The notes beneath the pieces are model-generated. The model had not been told where the DNA came from. It ran no database searches and was given only the letters and a program-made list of their open reading frames with translations. Below are positions 31,275-36,745 of a stretch of DNA of 36,745 nucleotides, in pieces. Positions within the stretch are counted from its first letter, which is position 1, and every line of letters starts with the position of its first letter. The stretch lies in contig SVLY01000023.1 of assembly GCA_015067715.1 (NCBI GenBank), positions 1-36,745 on the forward strand. The letters are read 5' to 3'. The DNA comes from Oscillospiraceae bacterium (GTDB lineage: Bacteria > Bacillota > Clostridia > Oscillospirales > QAMX01). The translations under genes were made by a program, and so were the position numbers.

Positions 31275-32309
31275 TTATTTCAGCGCCTGACGGACGTATT
31301 CGGTGGTGAGCAGTTTTTTCACGGTACCCTCAACGTCCAGGCGGTTGGTGTTGTGGCTGGTGTAGGACTCGTCTGCCATGGTGCGAACCTCGCCCTTTAC
31401 CACGAATTTGTCGTAGTTCAGGTCGCGGTTGTCCGCGGCGACCCGGAAATAGCTTCCCATGTCCTCACTTCGAAGGCTCTCTTCCCGGGTCATAAGAGTC
31501 TCGTAGAGCTTTTCTCCGTGGCGGGTACCGATTATGTTCGTTCCCGTGTCCCCAAAGAGCTGCTGAACGGCCTTTGCCAGATCTCCGATGGTGCAGGCAT
31601 CTGCCTTCTGAATAAAGAGATCTCCGGGGCTTGCGTGGTCAAAGGCATACTTTACCAGCTCAACGGCCTCGTCCAGGTTCATAAGGAAACGGGTCATATT
31701 GGGGTCTGTGATGGTAATGGGCTTTCCGGCCTTTATCTGGTCGATGAACAGGGGTATCACCGAACCCCTGCTGCACATGACGTTGCCGTAGCGGGTGCAG
31801 CAGATAACCGTGCCCTGTCCCCGCTCGGCGGCAACACGGGCGTTGGCGTAGATAACGCGCTCCATCATGGCCTTTGAAATGCCCATGGCGTTTATAGGGT
31901 AGGCGGCCTTGTCCGTCGAAAGGCAGACCACCCGCTTTACACCCTCCGCAATGGCGGCGTGGAGAACGTTGTCCGTTCCCTCAACGTTGGTGCGGACGGC
32001 CTCCATGGGGAAGAACTCGCAGGAGGGCACCTGTTTTAAGGCGGCGGCGTGGAAAATATAGTCCACACCGGGCATTGCATCCTGAACGGAGCGCAGGTCG
32101 CGGACGTCGCCGATGAAGAATTTCACCTTTTTGGCAAACTCCGGCATGGTGGCCTGAAGCTCGTGACGCATATCGTCCTGCTTTTTTTCGTCCCGGGAGA
32201 ATATACGTATCTGGCCGATGTCCGTGGAGGCAAAATGCCTCAGCACGGTGGAGCCAAAGGACCCTGTGCCGCCGGTGATCATAAGCGTTTTATTCGTAAG
32301 TGAGGACAT
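31275..32309 (-). CDS. capE: UDP-N-acetylglucosamine 4,6-dehydratase (CapE/FnlA)
   Basis: A 344-residue extended short-chain dehydrogenase. TGGTGSFGSTV binds NAD(P), STDKAAYPINAMGISK occupies the active-site region with Met where the classic YxxxK has Tyr, as known for inverting 4,6-dehydratases. It makes the 4-keto-6-deoxy intermediate, with inversion at C5, that starts UDP-N-acetyl-L-fucosamine synthesis. AAAGGAGAAAAGC precedes the ATG. It lies 36 bases after the six-hairpin glycosidase gene in the same operon. Confidence 0.92.
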   Translation of the reverse strand: MSSLTNKTLMITGGTGSFGSTVLRHFASTDIGQIRIFSRDEKKQDDMRHELQATMPEFAKKVKFFIGDVRDLRSVQDAMPGVDYIFHAAALKQVPSCEFFPMEAVRTNVEGTDNVLHAAIAEGVKRVVCLSTDKAAYPINAMGISKAMMERVIYANARVAAERGQGTVICCTRYGNVMCSRGSVIPLFIDQIKAGKPITITDPNMTRFLMNLDEAVELVKYAFDHASPGDLFIQKADACTIGDLAKAVQQLFGDTGTNIIGTRHGEKLYETLMTREESLRSEDMGSYFRVAADNRDLNYDKFVVKGEVRTMADESYTSHNTNRLDVEGTVKKLLTTEYVRQALK

Positions 32310-32345
32310 AGTGCTTTTCTCCTTTTCCTCCTGGGGTGTAGGTCT

Positions 32346-34334
32346 TTACCAGTTCAAAAGTCCCTCTGCCCGTACCTTCCAGCCCTTTTCGGGGAAGCCG
32401 GGGGCGTGCTCGCCATTTGAGCCCACCGCCATCATTGCCGCGGCAAAGAGTATTCCTCCGTTGGCAGGCAGATAGGGGTAGCTTCCCGCTCCGCAAGCGC
32501 CCGTGGCATCTATATCCACGTACATCATGGCGTCCACGGCGATGTCCGGCTCGCCCGTTCTGGAAGCGCACATGGCGATCCAGGGGAAATCCCAGCCCCA
32601 TACCCGGTCACGCTGCCAGGTGTTCCATATTTTCACAAGAGTTGCCCGGGCGGTCTCCCGGTCCGCAAGCTCCGTCGGCGGGAGCATTCCCCATACGCCC
32701 ACGGGGTCGGGGTGCTCGTAGTTCTGATCCTCGTAGGTCCTCGTCCACTCCGGCGAGCGGATGTAGACCCCGGATTGCACCGGCAGGGGGCAGAGCTTTT
32801 TGGAGACTTCGTCCCACTCCGGCTTTTTTCCAAGACCCATGCGTTCCCGCCAGAGGTTTGCAGTTTCAAGTCCCCACTGCCAGTAGGCAAGGTCGAAAAC
32901 GGTGTCCCGGGTGAAGCCCAGCTCGCTGGGCGGCATGACGGGATCAAGGTGAAAGAACCCGTCCTCTCCCCAAACGGCGATATCCGCCATGTGGTCGGCG
33001 GTGGCTTCGATTATCTCCGCCCATTTTTCAAGAGTGGGTCTGCCGGGACGCACGCGGTATTCAAGCTCGGCAAAGAAGATGGGGTGGGGCTGTTTCCAAA
33101 GAAGAGCAAGATTGCCCTCCCACGGGGCGCTGCGGCCGGTGCAGTCCACGCTCTTGCCCCATTTTGCCCCCACGCTGTCAAGCTGGGCGGCAAGCTTTTT
33201 TGCCACGGGCAAAAACCGCCCGTACCAGGAAAGCTGTTCGTCCGCAAGCTCCGGTCTGCCCCACATAAAGAAATGGGCGGCGTGCCACCAGAGCATCTCC
33301 ATGTGCGACCGGCCGCACCATGGGTCTATATTTGTAATGCCCGCCTCGGAGCAGGGGAAGGAGCCCGAGGACTGAAGGGCGAGAATATGCTGGGAGAGAA
33401 CGATCCTTCTCTCAAGCTCGAACCACCGGGGATCGTCGCTTTCGGAAAGGTCAATTGCTCCGCCGGATAGCCAGAAGGCCTCTCTCGCTTTTGCGGAAAG
33501 GGTCTTGCACTCCTCAAAACCCGGCAAGGGCTCTCCCCAGGGCTCTTTTGAAAGCCCGACGCAAAGCTCAACTCTTCCGTTTTTGGGCAGGTCAAGGGCA
33601 AGAGTGTGGGCTCCCGGGGCGTAAAACTCCCCGTCGCCGGTGGCAGAAAACCGGGCAAAATAATCCGTTCCGTCCACCCGGCGGAAAACCGATGCGGAAT
33701 CTCCCGAAAGTGCGATGTCCGAGGTGTGAGCGTCTGCCCTGTCAAAATCCGCCACCCAGGTTCCGCAGCACTCAAGGGACGGATAGGGAAAATCTCCGCA
33801 GAAGGAGATGGGATCTTCCAGACCCTCGGCGGTCACGGATATGCCGATAACGTCGCGGTGGGGGTGAACACAGCTCTCAACGGTCACCCTTCCGCCGCCG
33901 TATGAGAACCTTGCGGTGAGCAGACCCGTCCAGAGACAGACGTGGCGTGTGGAGGCGGAAATATCGCTCTGGGCAAGCGCACCTCCCCCGGGAAGGGCAA
34001 AGCGAAGGCGAACAAGGTCGAAAAGATGGGCGTTTTCCCGAAGATAGCCCCACTCCTCCGCCTTTTCCGGCGGAAAAACGTCAACGCCCTTGCCGGTGAG
34101 CCTGCCCTTCTGATAAGTTCCGGTCTCCCAGACCGGGCCTTTTTCGCAGATCCGAGGCTCGGGGAAGCTGTGCCAGCCCCAGTGGGCAAGGGTATTGCCC
34201 GAAAACGTCTGAAGACCGGTTCTGTCGGTTGTGAAGCAGAGCTCGCCGTTGCCCACGGTCGTCCATCTGTCATTGTCACCCATGACGATATCGTGCCGGG
34301 AGACCAGGGCGTACCTGTCGATCTTCCCTTCCAT
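32346..34334 (-). CDS. Six-hairpin glycosidase-like protein (GH65/GH95-type fold)
   Basis: A 662-residue protein. The N-terminal ~270 residues are beta-rich, and the C-terminal ~390 form a helical region resembling an (alpha/alpha)6 barrel: FELERRIVLSQHILALQSSG, NIDPWCGRSHMEMLWWHAAHF, ENLW-type helices and TWQRDRVWGWDFPWIA. The two-part plan resembles GH65 and GH95 enzymes, the latter including fucosidases, but I cannot assign the family. No signal peptide. The start at 34334 has GGGGAGA eight bases upstream. It follows the GH29 fucosidase gene by 14 bases and precedes capE, so it probably acts on the same glycan as the fucosidase. Confidence 0.7.
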   Translation of the reverse strand: MEGKIDRYALVSRHDIVMGDNDRWTTVGNGELCFTTDRTGLQTFSGNTLAHWGWHSFPEPRICEKGPVWETGTYQKGRLTGKGVDVFPPEKAEEWGYLRENAHLFDLVRLRFALPGGGALAQSDISASTRHVCLWTGLLTARFSYGGGRVTVESCVHPHRDVIGISVTAEGLEDPISFCGDFPYPSLECCGTWVADFDRADAHTSDIALSGDSASVFRRVDGTDYFARFSATGDGEFYAPGAHTLALDLPKNGRVELCVGLSKEPWGEPLPGFEECKTLSAKAREAFWLSGGAIDLSESDDPRWFELERRIVLSQHILALQSSGSFPCSEAGITNIDPWCGRSHMEMLWWHAAHFFMWGRPELADEQLSWYGRFLPVAKKLAAQLDSVGAKWGKSVDCTGRSAPWEGNLALLWKQPHPIFFAELEYRVRPGRPTLEKWAEIIEATADHMADIAVWGEDGFFHLDPVMPPSELGFTRDTVFDLAYWQWGLETANLWRERMGLGKKPEWDEVSKKLCPLPVQSGVYIRSPEWTRTYEDQNYEHPDPVGVWGMLPPTELADRETARATLVKIWNTWQRDRVWGWDFPWIAMCASRTGEPDIAVDAMMYVDIDATGACGAGSYPYLPANGGILFAAAMMAVGSNGEHAPGFPEKGWKVRAEGLLNW

Positions 34335-34348
34335 TCTGCGTTTCTCCC

Positions 34349-35545
34349 CTACCATTCGAGCTCAAGAACAATGGGCTCGCTGTCGAATTCGTCAACGGGA
34401 ATGCCCCGAAGGCTGATATGCGGTCCGCAGGAAGTCCCATCCGGCGCAAAGTAGTTGGGAAGGTAGGTCTTTTTCATCTCAAGCTCCTGTCCGTTGTTGA
34501 GCAGACGCACCTTTTTGGGCCAGGCGGGGTAATATTCGAGATTAACGGCAGATGAATCCAGGCCGTTGTAGTAGACAAAATAGGTCTTTCCGTTTTTGCG
34601 CAGCTTGATAAGCGGCTCGTTTCTTCTCGCGCAAAGGAACGGGACGGGGTCCGGCCGGCTGTCCTCAAGACAGCCCTCCATGCGGCAGTACCAGTCACCG
34701 ACCTTACGGATGATATCCGCGCTCACCGGGTCGATCTTACCCGAAGGCATGGGGCCTACGTTCAGCAGATAGCTTCCGCCCATTGCCATTATCTTGCACA
34801 CCGAGCGCTTGAGAAAGCTGACGGAATAATAGTCCTCGTCCGTTCTGTAGCCCCAGCTCTGTTCACCGACCGCCTGACAGGCCTCGGTCATGGACTCAAA
34901 GCGGTTACCCTCGGGAACCTCACGCTCGGGGGTGGAAAAATCGCCCTTTTCTCCCCAGCCGCGGTCGTTGATAAGAATGTCGGGCTGAAGCTCACGGATG
35001 AGCCCGTTCATTGTGGGATCGTAAATTCCCGTGGGGATATCCCAGAACCAGGTGTAAATGGGGCCGTAGTTCGTAAGAAGCTCTCTCACCTGATTTTTCA
35101 CGTATTCGCGGTACAGATCCATATCGCCCCTGTCAAAGTTTTTGCACTTCCACATATGGGACGAGCAGGAGTTAAAGGCGTTTTCGTGGTGCCAGTCGGG
35201 GTTTGAATAGTAGATCGACAGAAGCATACCGTGTTTGGCGCAGGCGTCGGCCAGCATTTTAAGAACGTCCCTGCCATAGGGGGTGTTCATTATGTTGTAG
35301 TCGGTGTACTTCGTGTCGAACATACAGAACCCGTCGTGGTGCTTGGCGGTGAAACAGATATACTTCATGCCGGCGTTTTTGGCCAGAAGCACCCACTCCT
35401 CCGGATCGTATTCCGTGGGGTTGAACTTTAATGCGAGAGCCTCGTATTCCCCGTTGGGAATGCCGTTTCTGGCAAGCACCTGTTCGTGAACGCCCAGAAG
35501 CGAATGTATTCCCCAATGTATGAACATACCGAATTTATTACTCAT
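34349..35545 (-). CDS. Alpha-L-fucosidase, family GH29
   Basis: A 398-residue GH29 enzyme. Family marks are FGMFIHWGIHS near the N-terminus, FTAKHHDGFCMFDT (His69-His70), NPDWHH, and the nucleophile Asp169 in YTWFWDIPTG. It hydrolyses alpha-linked L-fucose from glycans. There is no signal peptide, so it would act inside the cell. GGAGG lies eight bases before the ATG at 35545; an earlier in-frame start lacks a site. It is the promoter-proximal gene of an operon ending in UDP-L-FucNAc synthesis, which is an unexpected pairing. Confidence 0.9.
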   Translation of the reverse strand: MSNKFGMFIHWGIHSLLGVHEQVLARNGIPNGEYEALALKFNPTEYDPEEWVLLAKNAGMKYICFTAKHHDGFCMFDTKYTDYNIMNTPYGRDVLKMLADACAKHGMLLSIYYSNPDWHHENAFNSCSSHMWKCKNFDRGDMDLYREYVKNQVRELLTNYGPIYTWFWDIPTGIYDPTMNGLIRELQPDILINDRGWGEKGDFSTPEREVPEGNRFESMTEACQAVGEQSWGYRTDEDYYSVSFLKRSVCKIMAMGGSYLLNVGPMPSGKIDPVSADIIRKVGDWYCRMEGCLEDSRPDPVPFLCARRNEPLIKLRKNGKTYFVYYNGLDSSAVNLEYYPAWPKKVRLLNNGQELEMKKTYLPNYFAPDGTSCGPHISLRGIPVDEFDSEPIVLELEW

Positions 35546-35583
35546 AAACGAAACCTCCGTAAAACACATATATCTCCGTCTGG

Positions 35584-35612
35584 ATTATACCACACAGAGC
35601 AGGCAAAAACAA
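35584..35612 (-). promoter_or_regulatory. Promoter of the fucosidase-FucNAc operon
   Basis: -35 TTGTTT (35607-35612) and -10 TATAAT (35584-35589) with a 17-base spacer and TGTGG before the -10. No other promoter is evident within the operon's short gaps. Confidence 0.8.
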
Positions 35613-35650
35613 GGAAAACATTTTCTTTCCGGAAAAACTCCCCTCCCGGA

Positions 35651-35685
35651 AACAAAAAGAGCAGATTCCAAAAGGAATCTGCTCT
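35651..35685 (-). terminator. Minus-strand terminator upstream of the fucosidase promoter
   Basis: A 12-bp perfect stem AGAGCAGATTCC / GGAATCTGCTCT with loop TTTT is followed by TTTTTGTTT on the minus strand. It would insulate the fucosidase operon from transcripts arriving from the right. Confidence 0.85.
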
Positions 35686-35693
35686 TGGCTATA

Positions 35694-35747
35694 GGCTACA
35701 AAAAAGATATTTTCGCCGAGTTTGCGTATGAATTCGAACTCTTGCAA
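35694..35747 (+). repeat. ~53-bp direct repeat, copy 1
   Basis: Starts GGCTACAAAAAAA and ends GTATGAATTCGAACTCTTGCA. Identical to 35909-35961 except for an 8-base block in the middle (CCGAGTTT) and one extra A. Confidence 0.8.
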
Positions 35748-35750
35748 AAA

Positions 35751-35862
35751 TGAAATCCCGGCTCGGGCAAGGATGAAATCAGCTAACGCTGATGAAATCT
35801 TCGGCTTTGCCTCAGATGAAATTAAATCCACCCATCCGCCGCCGAGGCGGATGGGTGGATTT
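35751..35862. repeat. Hairpin array with ATGAAATC spacers
   Basis: ATGAAATC occurs at 35751, 35773 and 35792, and ATGAAATT at 35816, separated by small palindromes such as ATCAGC-TAAC-GCTGAT. A 17-bp perfect stem AAATCCACCCATCCGCC / GGCGGATGGGTGGATTT (35823-35862) follows. It has the same design as the AGTTATATT arrays but a different constant word. No gene was seen here. Confidence 0.7.
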
Positions 35863-35867
35863 AGTTG

Positions 35868-35892
35868 AAAAAAAGACGTGTCGAAACACGTC
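35868..35892 (-). terminator. Minus-strand terminator after the C15-like gene
   Basis: Stem GACGTGT / ACACGTC with a four-base loop, followed by seven T on the minus strand. It lies about 70 bases after the stop of the C15-like gene. Confidence 0.88.
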
Positions 35893-35908
35893 GTTTTTTC
35901 TGTCTATG

Positions 35909-35961
35909 GGCTACAAAAAAGATATTTTCGGTATTATTGCGTATGAATTCGAACTCTTGCA
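35909..35961 (+). repeat. ~53-bp direct repeat, copy 2
   Basis: Second copy of the repeat at 35694-35747, with GTATTATT as the variable middle block. Each copy directly follows a terminator-like hairpin, so the repeating unit may include hairpin plus repeat. Confidence 0.8.
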
Positions 35962-35964
35962 GTT

Positions 35965-36417
35965 TTAGTCGGAACATATATCATTGAAAATTTTAATCAG
36001 TTTATTCATCAATTCAACACTCATGCCCTTTAATGACGGAATATGAATGAAAACTGTATTAGAATTTTTCTTGAGCATATGATAATACGCCGCATTACAT
36101 AGATAACGGGTCGGTTTATCTGAAATGGAGTAAGAGACGCCTACGCTTCTCAGCATCGTTTCCAAATAATGTACATCAAAATCTGTGCACACCGTTTCAG
36201 CATTGTACTTTGCACACTTTTCGATTCTGACTTTATCGATCAATTCTTTATCGACACCAAACATATACACTATGCTACAATCGCCGCTGACAAATGAAAT
36301 GTCTTTTTCCAAGCCTTGAAAGCTATTGGTTAATAATATATGATTCGCTACCGTTTGATTTACTAACTGAAAAGAAGTGTTGTGAACGCCTTTGAAGGCA
36401 GTGAAAAGAATCTTCAT
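35965..36417 (-). CDS. Short pyroglutamyl-peptidase-like (C15 fold) protein
   Basis: A 150-residue protein resembling peptidase family C15 (pyrrolidone-carboxylate peptidase). KILFTAFKGVHNTSFQLV fits the N-terminal strand and loop, RYLCNAAYYHML fits the catalytic-cysteine motif (Cys107), and TVFIHIPSLK fits the catalytic-His strand (His125). The usual enzyme has about 200-215 residues and a Glu in a PxR-containing loop that I cannot locate, so the protein is shorter in the middle and possibly altered in activity. It overlaps the four-helix-bundle gene by four bases (ATGA). The pair is AT-rich compared with the rest of the window, suggesting transfer. Confidence 0.65.
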   Translation of the reverse strand: MKILFTAFKGVHNTSFQLVNQTVANHILLTNSFQGLEKDISFVSGDCSIVYMFGVDKELIDKVRIEKCAKYNAETVCTDFDVHYLETMLRSVGVSYSISDKPTRYLCNAAYYHMLKKNSNTVFIHIPSLKGMSVELMNKLIKIFNDICSD

Positions 36418-36745
36418 TTGTTTTCTTTTGCGGTATTAAGCGATGCAATCAGCATCCTCTTAATTTCTTCAGCAAGAGAAAGGAGTTCATCAAAGTTATA
36501 TTCTATCAGATTTGTTCTTTTCAGAAGCATGAGCCAATAAATACTTTCACCCGTTTCCTTAAGAGAAATATGAAGCTTTGATATAAAATCCGCTTTGCTG
36601 TTACCATAAACAGCTTCATTTATGTTTGCACCGATGCTTGTCGCGGAACGAAGCAATTGTTTGGCAATGGTGGTATCTTTTTTCGTTTTGGAAAGATCCT
36701 CGTAAAACAATACTACCTGTGTTGCAAAATCAAGAGATTTATCGA
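36414..36745 (-). CDS. Four-helix-bundle protein (23S rRNA intervening-protein family), 5' end outside the window
   Basis: The frame stays open to the window edge (upstream residues read DKSLDFATQVVLFYEDLSK), so the N-terminus is missing. At least 109 residues are present. KQLLRSATSIGANINEAVYG is the hallmark of the S23 / four-helix-bundle family, followed by two helices (FISKLHISLKETGESIYWL and FDELLSLAEEIKRMLIASL). Members are small cytoplasmic proteins of unclear role, found in rRNA intervening sequences and as accessory proteins of other systems such as diversity-generating retroelements; no retroelement is visible here. It is translationally coupled to the C15-like gene. Confidence 0.85.
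   Translation of the reverse strand, partial: DKSLDFATQVVLFYEDLSKTKKDTTIAKQLLRSATSIGANINEAVYGNSKADFISKLHISLKETGESIYWLMLLKRTNLIEYNFDELLSLAEEIKRMLIASLNTAKENK

Noticed and set aside
35728-35747. A tRNA-like TTCGAA segment in the 53-bp repeat
   Set aside because: There is no acceptor stem, anticodon stem or cloverleaf around it; it is simply part of the repeat.
35538-35831. A 97-codon minus-strand open frame over the repeat/terminator cluster
   Set aside because: It is built from repeat units, runs through a terminator and the fucosidase promoter, and has no binding site.

Overview
The window looks like a chromosomal segment of a Gram-positive anaerobe of the class Clostridia, probably an uncultured Oscillospirales-type gut bacterium. 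This is inferred from AGGAGG-type ribosome binding sites, sigma-A promoters with 17-bp spacers, many intrinsic terminators, a FabK-type fatty-acid cluster, and intergenic repeats typical of such genomes. Coding DNA is GC-rich except for the AT-rich last ~800 bases. No rRNA, tRNA, CRISPR array or transposase was seen.

Layout. 1-752 is a repeat island. 753-2589 (minus) is a two-gene unit: an HExxH protein and an APH/CotS-like kinase. 2590-3024 is more repeats. 3025-3504 (minus) is a compact unit: strong promoter, 29-residue peptide gene, terminator hairpin, then a small XRE regulator. 3537-4670 (minus) is a lone GT4 glycosyltransferase. 4826-15360 is the type II fatty-acid cluster fabH // acpP-fabK-fabD-fabG-fabF-fabZ-accD-accA. 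It is split after fabH by an opposite-strand block: an AbiEi/AbiEii toxin-antitoxin pair, a glycerophosphodiesterase, and an ECF sigma/anti-sigma pair. accB and accC are absent. 15423-17357 (minus) holds a DUF3737 protein and a LysR regulator. 17758-22338 (plus) is a GH38-like / GH36 glycosidase operon. 22556-24103 (minus) is a DUF4091 protein. 24180-26904 (minus) is a two-component system with a third membrane-anchored gene. 27091-28806 (plus) is an ABC exporter. 28874-35545 (minus) is a five-gene operon: alpha-L-fucosidase, six-hairpin glycosidase, and the CapE/CapF/CapG set for UDP-N-acetyl-L-fucosamine. 35546-35964 is a repeat/terminator cluster. 35965-36745 (minus) holds a short C15-peptidase-like protein and a four-helix-bundle protein cut by the window edge.

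How the parts may work together. The fab/acc genes would supply malonyl-CoA and fatty acids. The ECF sigma gene sits divergent from acpP. Its upstream region shares a 13-base box (TGTAACCTTTTGC) with the fabH upstream region, and fabH and acpP share a two-part motif at identical spacing, so the sigma factor may control membrane lipid synthesis. The glycosidases suggest use of host or plant glycans. The fucosidase shares a transcription unit with synthesis of a fucose-like surface sugar.

The most unusual local structure is the peptide/terminator/XRE unit at 3025-3504. Part of the peptide's coding RNA can pair with the 5' arm of the terminator, as in a translation-coupled attenuator. Two other oddities are an ECF sigma gene whose only well-placed start codon is ACG, and arrays of mini-hairpins separated by a constant 9-mer.
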